Source: Alginatibacterium sediminis (GTDB taxonomy: Bacteria > Pseudomonadota > Gammaproteobacteria > Enterobacterales > Celerinatantimonadaceae). Taken from it: a stretch of DNA of 64,000 nucleotides. The first letter of the stretch is position 1. Each line of letters opens with the position of its first letter. This document shows positions 27,941 through 37,118 of the stretch, in pieces. Made by a program: the position numbers and the translations under genes. The notes below the pieces were generated by a model that was given only the letters and a program-made list of their open reading frames with translations, had not been told where the DNA came from and made no database searches. The stretch is taken from contig NZ_RAQO01000007.1 in assembly GCF_003610775.1 (NCBI RefSeq), positions 305 through 64,304 on the forward strand. The letters run 5' to 3'.

Positions 27941-28034
27941 GGATAACAAGACACCCATGATAAGTTAGTACAGCACTTCCTCAAACAAGGGATAACAAGA
28001 CACCCATGATAAGTTAGTACAGCACTTCCTCAAA
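27941..28034 (+). repeat. Two RAYT-associated repeat units next to the intact transposase
   Basis: Two near-identical 45-bp units starting at 27941 and 27990, the same as those at 27562 and 27611. They border the 3' flank of the intact RAYT gene; the inverted core lies at 29233-29247, beyond its 5' end. Confidence 0.85.
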
Positions 28035-28180
28035 AACAATTGTCCTTTAGACCATGAAGACCTCTGGTGTGTACTATAAAATCGTCACTCTTCCTCAATT
28101 TATCCAATTTTGATGTATCTCAGCCACAGTAAGTGGACTCAAGCTAGTTAGAGCTGCGAGAAGACTGTTTTTTGAAATAG

Positions 28181-29170
28181 TTAAGCGCTGTTTAGTAGCC
28201 GTTTGGCTGCGCCCATGCCATGCAGGCGTTGTTGTTTATGCTCGCTTTTGTAGAGCAACATACTCGAGCAATTACCGACCACCGCACCGAATTGCTGCTC
28301 TAAGCCTGTCGTAAGGGTGAGCCAACTACTTTGGTCGATGTTTAAACGCGCTAAGATTGGGCTAAGGTTAGCACTAATATACCCGCGCTTATCCTGACGG
28401 ATAGCTCTGCTGGTTAAATCAACGAGGGTTAAATAGTCTTTAAGCTCAAATGGCAGGCCTTTGGGCATGTTATTACGAGGGTTACCTACGAACGGATATA
28501 AAGCTTTAGGCTGCTTAGCTTGTTTGGCCTGTTTAATTCGCTGTTTTATACTGGTGTGGCCAGAGCTTTCTGGTTTGTCAGCTATTTTCGCGCGTACCGG
28601 GTTTAAATCGACGTAAGCCATACAGGCCGCAAGCGCGGCTTCATCAAGTAAGGCTTGGGATTTGAACCGACCTTCCCAAAATCGTCCGGTACATTGGTCT
28701 TCTTGGTTGGCTTCGCGAGCGATATATTCGTTCAAATGGCGCATAAACCAACTTAAATCGAACAGTCGTTGGCGATAGATTTCGGCAGTATCACTCACGG
28801 CCTGCAGTTGCACAGCATCAAGCTCTGATTGTAAAGTGGGATTAAGGTAGCGCTGAGTTAACAGGGTGCCTTTGTGTAAGCGATGCCAACGCTGCAGAAC
28901 TTCGTCCATTGACCAACTGATGGCTTGTTGTTGATTTACATGCAATACCAAATGGGTGTGGTTACTCATCACCGCAAAGGCACAAACATCTATCGAAAAT
29001 ATGCCAGCAAGCTTAAGCAGATAATCCTCAACCCACTGGCGACGATGTTCAAAACTGCGCCCACTTACAACGTCTTCGCCACACAAGTAAGCACGACGTA
29101 CACAACGCGAAATACAATGGTAATAGGGCGTATCCGATAAACTCACTTGCTTCTTACGGGGCCTTGGCAT
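28181..29170 (-). CDS. REP-associated tyrosine transposase (RAYT, TnpA_REP)
   Basis: A 329-residue single-strand HUH/Y1 transposase of the IS200-like RAYT group. H71 and H73 in SNHTHLV are the metal-binding HUH pair and Y149 in HLNEYIAREAN is the likely nucleophile. RFWEGRFKSQALLDE and YVDLNPVRAKIAD are the usual RAYT blocks. The start is ATG 29170 (a GTG lies just before). It is intact, so it could still act on the repeats in this window, which lie at both its ends in opposite orientation. RAYTs are usually domesticated, single-copy genes that spread REP hairpins. Confidence 0.92.
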   Translation of the reverse strand: MPRPRKKQVSLSDTPYYHCISRCVRRAYLCGEDVVSGRSFEHRRQWVEDYLLKLAGIFSIDVCAFAVMSNHTHLVLHVNQQQAISWSMDEVLQRWHRLHKGTLLTQRYLNPTLQSELDAVQLQAVSDTAEIYRQRLFDLSWFMRHLNEYIAREANQEDQCTGRFWEGRFKSQALLDEAALAACMAYVDLNPVRAKIADKPESSGHTSIKQRIKQAKQAKQPKALYPFVGNPRNNMPKGLPFELKDYLTLVDLTSRAIRQDKRGYISANLSPILARLNIDQSSWLTLTTGLEQQFGAVVGNCSSMLLYKSEHKQQRLHGMGAAKRLLNSA

Positions 29171-29232
29171 CACAGAACTCTTATTGATTAAGTAGTCATT
29201 TAAGCCTAGACCATCATCCCGAGTGTGCTACT

Positions 29233-29247
29233 ATCATGGGTGTCTTG
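29233..29247 (-). repeat. Inverted copy of the RAYT repeat core at the 5' side of the gene
   Basis: ATCATGGGTGTCTTG, the exact complement of the core CAAGACACCCATGAT in the arrays on the other side of the transposase gene. It marks the right end of the element. Confidence 0.8.
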
Positions 29248-29360
29248 GTATTTTCTCTATCCTGATAAGAACTACGATTTCTTTCCATTTCCCCTAAGAT
29301 TATTAGAAATCAACCATTAATATATCTGCTAAGTATATAGCGATGTATACATTCCTATTC

Positions 29361-29927
29361 TTAAAACTTATGCCCTAAAGTGAAGGTGAACGGTACATCA
29401 AAACCCGGATTTGGTGGTGTTAAATTGGCATTACTGAGGTGTCGCCAAGACATATTTAGTTCCCAGTCTTTTTCTTCACCAAATTTAACCCCTACTCCAA
29501 TCCAGTCGTTGAATAGAAAGCGAGAACCCTGGACTTGATTGCCAAGTTGGGCCGAGCTCATCACTGAAGGCCCCGCTCCAACTTGAAAGAACCATTGGCG
29601 CTTTTCAGATTCGGAAATGGTGTAACGAAACATGGGAATAAACGAGACCACATCTACATTTGAATGATGACCTGCATCGGTCGCCAGACGACTATAAGCA
29701 CCACCAAGTAAAACCTGCCAACGTGGGTATTTTTTGAATTGGTACTCGTAAAAGTAGTACTGAAAGTCTAAAACAGCATTACTCTGACCAAGACTGCGAC
29801 CTCCCGGTTGAGGCCCAGCTCCCAGACCAATATTTAGTTGTTGAATAGCCCCTGCAATGCTTATTGATGGAAGTAATAGTAACAGCACTACGATTAACTG
29901 CTTCGATGATATTTGGATAGCTCGCAT
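29361..29927 (-). CDS. PagL-like lipid A 3-O-deacylase (acyloxyacyl hydrolase family)
   Basis: A 188-residue outer-membrane beta-barrel with a signal peptide (cleavage near residue 26) and a C-terminal aromatic residue (GHKF). The end of the protein, SWRHLSNANLTPPNPGFD, matches the PagL active-site strand: His and Ser of the HxSN pattern are present. The usual Glu 12 residues after the Ser is Asp here. PagL removes the 3-O-acyl chain from lipid A, altering LPS. Family placement rests mainly on this motif and the barrel pattern. Confidence 0.7.
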   Translation of the reverse strand: MRAIQISSKQLIVVLLLLLPSISIAGAIQQLNIGLGAGPQPGGRSLGQSNAVLDFQYYFYEYQFKKYPRWQVLLGGAYSRLATDAGHHSNVDVVSFIPMFRYTISESEKRQWFFQVGAGPSVMSSAQLGNQVQGSRFLFNDWIGVGVKFGEEKDWELNMSWRHLSNANLTPPNPGFDVPFTFTLGHKF

Positions 29928-30137
29928 ATTGGACTTAAAGGTAAAATCTAGGATGGCGGTAGATTAGCAGTACTTTGGTAATCGATAGAGCTAGTTCCCA
30001 TTACCAAATCGAATGGGTTGTAGGGTAAGGCCAAAATTTTCACTAGTAAAAGTACGGCACAAAAATCAGAAGAGAAAATCTAGTTTCTAACACTTCAAAA
30101 ATGGGACTGTTCTACATCTATCATTAAACCAAACTTA

Positions 30138-30554
30138 TTAATTTAACTTCATTAGATAGTAGCTCTCTAAACCATCGCCTCCTTGGGAGTCACGAACAAA
30201 GCCCTTTGCTGCATAGAACTCGAGCGCTTTGTGGTTTTGGACATTGCACTTTAAACTCAATTCACTATAGGTGAATTGAACCTCTGCAAGTAATTGACTA
30301 CCAACGCCTTTGCCTTGATGAACACTATCAACATATAAGTGATGGATAAAAGAGTCCGCCGGCCAAACTGAGATAAATCCAATAATTTCAGTGCTTAGGC
30401 TTGCCACCCACAGACGCTCTCCCTCAGTATCACTTTCAAAATCACTTAACTGATAACTCGAGGTATCTAGGTAGCTAAACGTTAATTGGCGCTGCGCTAA
30501 ATATAGCTGGCGCAATGCAAGCCAATCGCGGTCTTCAGCTTCTCTAATGTCCAT
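30138..30554 (-). CDS. GNAT-family N-acetyltransferase
   Basis: A 138-residue minimal GNAT: VDSVHQGKGVGSQLL is the acetyl-CoA loop (Q-G-K-G-V-G), followed by LKCNVQNHKALEFYAAKGF. The ATG at 30554 is preferred (GGAA about 5 nt upstream); the in-frame start at 30617 adds 21 residues unlike the family. Substrate unknown. The downstream gene of a short same-strand pair with a GST. Confidence 0.85.
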   Translation of the reverse strand: MDIREAEDRDWLALRQLYLAQRQLTFSYLDTSSYQLSDFESDTEGERLWVASLSTEIIGFISVWPADSFIHHLYVDSVHQGKGVGSQLLAEVQFTYSELSLKCNVQNHKALEFYAAKGFVRDSQGGDGLESYYLMKLN

Positions 30555-30636
30555 ACATGTTCCGGTAATAAAGCGGGACCCGCATTTGCGGTAATACCAA
30601 GGCCATCCTGAATTCACTTTGACCTTTCACTTTTTT

Positions 30637-31284
30637 TTAAGTTGCGGCTTTAAGATGGGTTAATACTTCGGTTTCAGTGTCTGCAGCTTGCAGCCAAGCT
30701 TGCACACTGGAGTGAGCGATAAGGCTGTCTGCATAAGCTTGCGCTAATAGTGATAACTTCACGCCATAGCTTTTAAAACGCAGGGCTACCGGCGCATAAA
30801 AACAATCGAGTATCGAAAACTGTCCCAGAAGAAAGATCTCGCCATCAGCGTTCATCGCACTGTATTGCGCCCAAATATGATCAACACGATCAATTTCAAC
30901 GGCTAAGTCGTCGCTGACATCAATATTGGTTCTTAGTTTACAATCCAACGGCATTGCGTTTCGTATCTGGGTAAATCCCGAGTGCATTTCGCAAGTCAAT
31001 GCCCGCGCAATGGCTCGTGTTGAAGCGTCTTTAGGCCAAGCGGCATGTGCTAGGTAAATCTCGTTAATGTATTCGCAAATCGCCAACGAGTCCCAAAGGT
31101 GTAATTCATTATCGAGCAGCACCGGAACTTTAGCTGAGCCGGAATATGCCAGTAAGCGCTCACGAACGCCTTCACTATTTAACGAAACATTGACCTCATC
31201 AAACGCTAGTCCAAATCCATGAAGCAATAACCATGGCCGCATAGACCATGAAGAGTAACGTTTGTTTCCAATAACTAATTGCAT
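30637..31284 (-). CDS. Glutathione S-transferase family protein
   Basis: 215 residues. The N-terminal thioredoxin-like domain starts MQLVIGNKRYSSWSMRPWL (the SxWSxRPW pattern of a distinct bacterial GST group), followed by SAKVPVLLDNELHLWDSLAICEYI with the conserved D-S glutathione contact. The helical C-terminal domain has the N-capping motif FSILDCFYAPV. The ATG at 31284 is preferred, with GGAG 6 nt before it. Substrate unknown. Confidence 0.88.
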   Translation of the reverse strand: MQLVIGNKRYSSWSMRPWLLLHGFGLAFDEVNVSLNSEGVRERLLAYSGSAKVPVLLDNELHLWDSLAICEYINEIYLAHAAWPKDASTRAIARALTCEMHSGFTQIRNAMPLDCKLRTNIDVSDDLAVEIDRVDHIWAQYSAMNADGEIFLLGQFSILDCFYAPVALRFKSYGVKLSLLAQAYADSLIAHSSVQAWLQAADTETEVLTHLKAAT

Positions 31285-31328
31285 GTGAAGCTCCATAGAG
31301 CCGACTCAAGGTCGGCTAGTTACGATGT

Positions 31329-32603
31329 CTAGCTCACTTGGTCCAATGCCTGGGAAATATCAGCAATAATGTCGTCGATATTCTCAATTCCCACTGAAAT
31401 ACGAACTAAGTCTTCACTTACACCCGCGGCAGCTAGTTCAGTAGGGTTGAGCTGACGGTGGGTAGTTGAAGCAGGGTGACAAGCCAAGGATTTTGCATCG
31501 CCAATATTAACCAAGCGCAAAATCATTTGTAGGCCATCAATAAAGGTTGCTCCGCTCTCGCTACCGCCTTTTATTCCAAAGCTAAGAATACCAGATGCTT
31601 TACCTGAGCATATTTTTTGGCAAAGTTCGTGATAAGGGCTTTCGGCTAAAGCGGCATAATTAACCCACGCAACTTTGGGATGTTTCGACAAATACTCAGC
31701 CACTTTCTCTGCATTTTCGCAGTGACGCTCCATACGTAAGCCAAGGGTTTCCAAGCCTTGCATGATCTGGAACGAGTTCATTGGAGAGATTGCAGCCCCG
31801 GTATTGCGAAGCGGCACCACGCGACAACGGCCAATATACGCAGCTGCGCCTAAGGCCTCGGTATATACAACGCCATGATATGAGGGATCAGGCTGGTTTA
31901 GCACAGGGAAACGCTCAGCGTTTGCAACCCAATCAAATTTACCTGAATCAACTATAATGCCACCAATACTTGTGCCATGCCCACCCATGTATTTGGTCAG
32001 TGAATGCACGACAATATCAGCACCGAGTTCAAACGGACGGCACAAGAAAGGCGTTGCCACAGTATTATCAACAATCAATGGCACGCCATGTTTATGCGCG
32101 ATTTCAGCTAAGCGTTTAATATCCACGACATTGCCCGCTGGATTGCCGATAGACTCGCAAAATAGAGCCTTAGTTTTTGAGTCGATAGCTTGCTCGAATC
32201 CAGCGTAATCATCATGGGTAATTAGCCGCGCTTCAATGCCTTGCTTAGGCAAAGTGTGAGCGAAAAAGTTGTAGCTTCCGCCATACAACTGGCTGGTGCT
32301 AACAATATTGTCGCCAACTTCGCAGATGCATTGTATGGCATAGGTAATAGCTGCCATTCCGGATGCGACAGCTAACGCGCCAATACCGCCTTCCATCGCC
32401 GCTACTCGCTGCTCCAAAACATCGGTCGTTGGATTCATAATCCGAGTATAAATATTACCTGGTACTTTAAGATCAAACAGATCTGCACCATGCTGGGTGT
32501 CATCAAAGGTAAACGAAGTCGTTTGATAAATAGGCACCGCTGCTGCTTTGGTCGTTGCTTCTGAGGTATAACCGTGGTGAAGCGCGATTGATTCAAGTTT
32601 CAT
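31329..32603 (-). CDS. metY: O-acetylhomoserine sulfhydrylase (MetY-type)
   Basis: A 424-residue Cys/Met-metabolism PLP enzyme. K204 in HSLTKYMGGHG binds PLP; IYTRIMNPTTDVLEQRVAAME and the C-terminal LRLVNIGDAKSLACHPASTTH are characteristic of O-acetylhomoserine aminocarboxypropyltransferase, which makes homocysteine from O-acetylhomoserine and sulfide. The start is ATG 32603 (AAGG just upstream); an in-frame ATG at 32672 would add 23 residues. Close relatives act on O-succinylhomoserine or cystathionine, so the exact substrate is inferred from the family pattern. No MetJ box or SAM riboswitch seen. Confidence 0.9.
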   Translation of the reverse strand: MKLESIALHHGYTSEATTKAAAVPIYQTTSFTFDDTQHGADLFDLKVPGNIYTRIMNPTTDVLEQRVAAMEGGIGALAVASGMAAITYAIQCICEVGDNIVSTSQLYGGSYNFFAHTLPKQGIEARLITHDDYAGFEQAIDSKTKALFCESIGNPAGNVVDIKRLAEIAHKHGVPLIVDNTVATPFLCRPFELGADIVVHSLTKYMGGHGTSIGGIIVDSGKFDWVANAERFPVLNQPDPSYHGVVYTEALGAAAYIGRCRVVPLRNTGAAISPMNSFQIMQGLETLGLRMERHCENAEKVAEYLSKHPKVAWVNYAALAESPYHELCQKICSGKASGILSFGIKGGSESGATFIDGLQMILRLVNIGDAKSLACHPASTTHRQLNPTELAAAGVSEDLVRISVGIENIDDIIADISQALDQVS

Positions 32604-32731
32604 AGCCTTGCATATCCGTATATTAAAAGGTCGAAGATTTAATATAGATGGCATTGACGAATAATGCATCACCTTCCGATGGATCGGATGGAATATGCCT
32701 AGTAAACAAAGCCCACTGATAAAACTTTCAA

Positions 32732-34594
32732 CTATTCAATAAGTAACAAGCTACGTGCCTTCAACACCACCTTTTGTCCTAATAAGCCTTCGATATGCTG
32801 TTTAACCCGCTGATGATCTTCAGCTAATAGTGGTTGCTTGGATAGCAAGTTTAAAGAAATGGTTAAGGGTTGGGCGGCACTTATCTGTATGCTCTCAAGC
32901 CTAATATTATCGATCTGCAAGCCTTCTAGTTTTTGTACCGTGATACTCTCATTTAACATATTGGAAAAACTAAATGCTAAGGGCACACTGACCAATGCAA
33001 CCGCAAGGGTAGAGATAATCAAACCGCGTTTAGCCCGCTGAAACGGCGCATAGCCAAGCAATATGAAAGTAATGGCAGCCGATAAAACAATCCCGCATAA
33101 GTTGGTAAAAAATAATAAGAAAGCGCCGCTCATCATGGGCAGATCCCACCACGATATGCCAATACCAGTGACCGCTAATGGCGGAACCAGAGCCACTGCA
33201 ATGGCGACACCTGCCATACTTTTAGCCAAGGAAGCTTTAGCATGGGCATAAGCCCCAGCGATGCCAGAAACCACAGCCACCCCTAAATCGATCAAGGTTG
33301 GGCGCACCCTGGCTAATATTTCGCTGGTATTGGGCACCAAGGGTATTAACCAGCTCACGATAATCGCAAACAACAACCCCAAACCTAGGCCAATCAATAA
33401 GGTGATAACACTGCTACGTAGTAAGTTTAAATCTTGACGAACCATGGCCATGGCCAATGAAATAATAGGCCCCATTAAGGGAGCTAATATCATTGCACCG
33501 ATAATCACAGGTGGTGAATTTGCGAATAATCCAAAAGAGGCAAGCAAGGTCGACAATATCATTAAAGTTAAAAACACTGCCGAAGGCGTGGCATTTTCGC
33601 GTAAGGTTTGATAAAGCTCTCTAAAGTCATCACCGCTAGCGTGCGTTATCCAACGAAGTGGGCGCTTACACAGTTCGCTAACGGTTTCGCCCATGGGTAG
33701 ATGTTGGATTTTACGTTGTTCTTTTTGTTCGGTGGTTTTAAGGTCAATTTCGACATGACGTCCGGGAATTAACCCCAAGACTTGAGGCTGGCATTCGAGT
33801 TCCAAACGACTGGCACACATCTCCACACCATCTTGACGGTATTCAATCCCCGGCTCACTGCTAATCACTGCCTGCATGGTTTTAAACAATGCAATACTAC
33901 GCGGAACTGAGTTTACATTTCTGGCGAAAACCGAATGACTAATTAGACGAAAAAATTCAACCACACTACGCGGGGCCAACATAATGATATGAAACATGCC
34001 GTCATTGATTTGTGAATCGGGTAATAATTTGCGGCCAAGGCTTGAATTACGGCCATGTTCAACCACCGTCATACCTATGCTGGCCGTTTCAATGGCATCC
34101 GCATTTTTAGTTTGCACCACATAGCGTTTAGGAATGATGGCTCTAAGGCTTATTAACGAGCGAAATATATGCTGCCACTTTTTAGCAATACCTTCGACTG
34201 CCCCACCCGGCCTTAAACTGTAAACTTGACCGATGATCAAGGCATTTAAAATAGGACGTTGATTACACAATAATAGGTCAACCTTGCTCACGTCTTGAGT
34301 TAACGCATCCTCTTCGGCTTCGTCAAGCTTAACGCTACAACCCCAGCCTTTCATCGAATGCGCTGCATTCGGATGCGGCAGTAAAGCCAAATGCCATTTA
34401 CGCTCCACTGCCAGCGCTAGCATGCTGCAGATCTGTTCATCGCTTAGATATAAAAGCACCCGAGAACCTGCAGGCCAGTCCGGTAGACTTTCGGCTTTAT
34501 ACTCACAGGGAAAAACTTCATCGACCTTGAGTAAGGGCAATACATTTTCTTTAACTTGATCAATGCATTGGCTATCAAAGAGCAAAAAATCCAT
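32732..34594 (-). CDS. DAGK-like domain fused to a DUF389 membrane domain
   Basis: A 620-residue two-part protein. Residues about 1-290 resemble a diacylglycerol/sphingosine-kinase-like domain in its C-terminal landmarks (LLPHPNAAHSMKGWG in place of the LPLGTGNDFAR-type loop; LLPDSQINDGMFHIIML like the substrate-side strand), but the GGDGT nucleotide loop is not visible, so catalysis is doubtful. Residues about 325-560 are a DUF389 (TIGR00341) membrane domain with the signature NSPPVIIGAMILAPLMGPI and ALVPPLAVTGIGIS and about seven helices. DUF389 function is unknown. AAGG is 5 nt before the ATG. Confidence 0.8.
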   Translation of the reverse strand: MDFLLFDSQCIDQVKENVLPLLKVDEVFPCEYKAESLPDWPAGSRVLLYLSDEQICSMLALAVERKWHLALLPHPNAAHSMKGWGCSVKLDEAEEDALTQDVSKVDLLLCNQRPILNALIIGQVYSLRPGGAVEGIAKKWQHIFRSLISLRAIIPKRYVVQTKNADAIETASIGMTVVEHGRNSSLGRKLLPDSQINDGMFHIIMLAPRSVVEFFRLISHSVFARNVNSVPRSIALFKTMQAVISSEPGIEYRQDGVEMCASRLELECQPQVLGLIPGRHVEIDLKTTEQKEQRKIQHLPMGETVSELCKRPLRWITHASGDDFRELYQTLRENATPSAVFLTLMILSTLLASFGLFANSPPVIIGAMILAPLMGPIISLAMAMVRQDLNLLRSSVITLLIGLGLGLLFAIIVSWLIPLVPNTSEILARVRPTLIDLGVAVVSGIAGAYAHAKASLAKSMAGVAIAVALVPPLAVTGIGISWWDLPMMSGAFLLFFTNLCGIVLSAAITFILLGYAPFQRAKRGLIISTLAVALVSVPLAFSFSNMLNESITVQKLEGLQIDNIRLESIQISAAQPLTISLNLLSKQPLLAEDHQRVKQHIEGLLGQKVVLKARSLLLIE

Positions 34595-34624
34595 AATTGC
34601 CTTTTCAGATTAGTTGGTGGCTGT

Positions 34625-35071
34625 TCAGCTTGGCGTTTGAGCCGAAGGTGGCGAATCATTGGCATAGCGATCAAAAACCTCTTGCCCAGTGTAATTTTTA
34701 GTCGCGTTGGAGAAACAGTAATGCTTGGGCTTTTGGTCAATAAAAACTTGGTGATCAAAGGTTAAATTGAGTTGCTGCTCGAATAATCCAGGGGAGAGTA
34801 TGTAACTATGATCGTGTTGCAATCGGTAAAACAGGTGGGTACCACATTGTGAGCAAAAACCACGTTCGGCCCAATCCGAGCTTTGATAAACAGTTAAGGT
34901 ATTTCCCTTTACCGACACATTGCGGCCCGCCTCCATTCCAAAAAATGGCCCTCCACCCCATTGTAGACAAGTGTGGCAATGACAAGCACCTACATTCAAA
35001 TTGATTTCACTACTAAATATGTCGATAGCGCCACATAAGCAACTGCCTTTACCCCTAGCTAATGTTTCCAT
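34625..35071 (-). CDS. GFA-family zinc protein (glutathione-dependent formaldehyde-activating-like)
   Basis: 148 residues with the complete cysteine pattern of the GFA/CENP-V fold: C11 and C13 (SCLCGAI), C30, C32 and C35 (GACHCHTC), C73 and C76 (GFCSQCGTHL), which bind two zinc ions. The founding member was described as binding S-hydroxymethylglutathione, but most homologues have no proven substrate. The start is ATG 35071 (AAGGA upstream). It lies 30 bp upstream of the DUF389 fusion gene on the same strand, so the two may be co-transcribed. Confidence 0.88.
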   Translation of the reverse strand: METLARGKGSCLCGAIDIFSSEINLNVGACHCHTCLQWGGGPFFGMEAGRNVSVKGNTLTVYQSSDWAERGFCSQCGTHLFYRLQHDHSYILSPGLFEQQLNLTFDHQVFIDQKPKHYCFSNATKNYTGQEVFDRYANDSPPSAQTPS

Positions 35072-35265
35072 AATCGAGCTTCCTTGGTTAAGAGTTACGA
35101 GAGTTGAATTCATCGTGACAAATTAGACCTGGATACGAGCCAATACCATCCGTGACCACTTGCTTCATTCGACTCTCGTTCAATACCCATTTAATTGAGC
35201 AAGAATTTATGCTGTAAATCTTATTACACTAGTTATAGGCTAAAAGTAACAGTATGCCGAATCCC

Positions 35266-36123
35266 TTATAGTTGCAGGGCTGGTTCGGGCTTGCCTTGTC
35301 CACAATCAAAGAGCTTAAGTACTTGTCCATCAGCCTGCGTGCAACGTTCGTTTAAACCAATACTGGCACTGGTAACAAATAGGTCTTGCAAATTATTGCC
35401 CCCAAAGGCGGGGCAAGTCGGTTGGATTGCATCGGTTTTAATGGTTTTAATTAGCTGTCCATCACTTGAATAACATACAATTTCAGAGCTCCCCCAATGG
35501 GTTGTCCACAACTGGTTATTAGCATCAATGATGGCACCATCAGGAATGAGTTGCTCCTCGCTACGGTCAACGAATACCTGTGCCGACTCAAGAAAACTAC
35601 CATCGTCTGGATTTAACTTAACTCGGTATATTTTGCTGCTGGGTGAGTCTGCGTAGTATCCCCACTGCTTATCTGCAGAAAAACAAATGCCGTTGGGGAT
35701 CGTTAAGCCATCAACAATAAGCTGCAGCTTACCTTGATAGAAACGGTATATTTTCCCCTCTCCTTGGATTTCATCAAGGCTCAAGGTACTGATCCAAAAT
35801 CCACCCCAGGGATCAGCACGTCCGTCGTTGCTTCGATACTGTTGACTATCGTGGTCAAAGGCTACCAACAAGCTTAGATCGGTTGAATCACTTAAACTAT
35901 CAAAGCGATACAAACCTGACTCCATTGCAATCACAATCCATTGTTCATCGACCCAAGCAATAGCTGATGGCATTTGTTCAAATTGCCAAAATTTTAGTTC
36001 CGAAGACTGGCAATAAAGACGTTTTTCGGGGATATCAACCCAATAAAAACGCTGTTGTGTCGGATGCCAAATTGGCCCTTCTCCTAGAGTACAACGGGGA
36101 TGACTCATAATTTCGCTTGGCAT
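35266..36123 (-). CDS. SMP-30/gluconolactonase/LRE family protein
   Basis: A 285-residue six-bladed beta-propeller of the SMP-30 (regucalcin) family. Metal-binding segments are visible: LGEGPIWHP (Glu), SNDGRADPWGGFW (Asn/Asp), IPNGICFSADK (Asn) and DGAIIDANNQLW (Asp). Such enzymes hydrolyse sugar lactones; the substrate here is not evident. AGAGG is 4 nt before the ATG. The nearest same-strand neighbour upstream is a GNAT 38 bp away. Confidence 0.9.
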   Translation of the reverse strand: MPSEIMSHPRCTLGEGPIWHPTQQRFYWVDIPEKRLYCQSSELKFWQFEQMPSAIAWVDEQWIVIAMESGLYRFDSLSDSTDLSLLVAFDHDSQQYRSNDGRADPWGGFWISTLSLDEIQGEGKIYRFYQGKLQLIVDGLTIPNGICFSADKQWGYYADSPSSKIYRVKLNPDDGSFLESAQVFVDRSEEQLIPDGAIIDANNQLWTTHWGSSEIVCYSSDGQLIKTIKTDAIQPTCPAFGGNNLQDLFVTSASIGLNERCTQADGQVLKLFDCGQGKPEPALQL

Positions 36124-36161
36124 AAAACCTCTTCAAATATTACGTGTTGGAATGACGACGC

Positions 36162-36758
36162 TTAGACTTCTAATTTAAACTGTAAGCTGCGTTTCACCAC
36201 TGGCCATTCATGATTGATGATTGAAAAAACAACCGTATCACGGTAAACCCCGTCAGCTGAGCAACTGTGATTACGTAATACCCCATCTTGCTTAGCACCT
36301 AAGCGAGCGATGGCTTGGCGTGAGCGCTGATTGTGCCAATGGGTTCTAAACTCAACCGCAATTGATGATAAGCGCTCAAAGGCATGCTCTAACAGCAGTA
36401 ACTTACACTCGGTATTCACAGCACTGCGTTGGAAGCTTTTTGCATACCAGGTGTAGCCTATTTCCAAGCGCTGATTGTGAGGTTCAGCATTGCAATAGCG
36501 CGTTGACCCTATCACTTGTTGACTGGCATTATCGACAACAACAAAAGGCAACGCTAAGCCTAATTGTTGCTGATGCAGCGCGGTATCAATATAGCTTTGA
36601 ATACGCTCTTGATTTGGGACGCTGGTGTACCATAACTTGTCTAGGTCACCATCCGCCGCAGCACTCACTAATGCTGCACTATGTGACGCTTGTAGGGGTA
36701 GTAAACTTACTGTTTCCCCCACCAATGGTGTTGGCTGTAGCCAACGTAGTTGGTCCAT
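36162..36758 (-). CDS. GNAT-family acetyltransferase, RimJ/RimL-like
   Basis: 198 residues of the Acetyltransf_3 type: VSLLPLQASHSAALVSAAADGD at the N-terminus, GSTRYCNAEPHNQRLEIGYTWYAKSFQRSAVNTECKLLLL (acetyl-CoA region, described here by its blocks), and EFRTHWHNQRSRQAIARLGAKQDGVLR, the usual C-terminal block. ATG 36758 is chosen because AAGGATGGGT precedes it with good spacing. Substrate unknown. Confidence 0.85.
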   Translation of the reverse strand: MDQLRWLQPTPLVGETVSLLPLQASHSAALVSAAADGDLDKLWYTSVPNQERIQSYIDTALHQQQLGLALPFVVVDNASQQVIGSTRYCNAEPHNQRLEIGYTWYAKSFQRSAVNTECKLLLLEHAFERLSSIAVEFRTHWHNQRSRQAIARLGAKQDGVLRNHSCSADGVYRDTVVFSIINHEWPVVKRSLQFKLEV

Positions 36759-36800
36759 ACCCATCCTTAGCCGCCGCTGGTTTAGTTTAGTTCGGTGACT

Positions 36801-37118
36801 CTAGTCTTTAAGGTAAGAGCAGCAATAATCGGTGACCGCGCTGACTTTAAGCTTAAACTTGGAATTGGCTGGTACTTCAAACTCTTGGCCACCAACAATA
36901 GATTGCCAACCCTTCGTTTCATCAATCAGTACTTCGAGTTCACCGACCGTAATTTCCATGATTTCACGCTCGGCAGTGCCAAATTCATAGTCACCGGGCA
37001 ACATGATCCCTAAGGTTTTATGGCTGCCATCTGCAAATTTAATAGTACGGCTGGTGACCTTTCCATCAAAATAAACACTAGCCTTTTTCAGCACACTTAC
37101 ATGGTTAAACTCAGACAT
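36801..37118 (-). CDS. ppnP: Pyrimidine/purine nucleoside phosphorylase (PpnP/YaiE family)
   Basis: A 105-residue cupin-fold protein resembling E. coli PpnP (94 residues) along its length: KKASVYFDGKVTSRTI, LPGDYEFGTAEREIMEITVGELEVL, WQSIVGGQEFEVPANSKFKL and the YCCSYL end. PpnP splits nucleosides with phosphate, with broad base preference. The ATG at 37118 has GGAG 7 nt upstream and is preferred over one at 37130. Confidence 0.92.
   Translation of the reverse strand: MSEFNHVSVLKKASVYFDGKVTSRTIKFADGSHKTLGIMLPGDYEFGTAEREIMEITVGELEVLIDETKGWQSIVGGQEFEVPANSKFKLKVSAVTDYCCSYLKD

Noticed and set aside
27562-28034. Regularly spaced 45-bp repeats that look at first like a CRISPR array
   Set aside because: Spacers are only about 4 bp and nearly identical, units continue into element flanks, and a RAYT gene lies beside them. 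They are transposase-associated repeats.
30610-30632. GTGAAAGGTCAAAGTGAA motif resembling the 19175 heptamer array
   Set aside because: Only imperfect similarity in low-complexity sequence; not a repeat copy.
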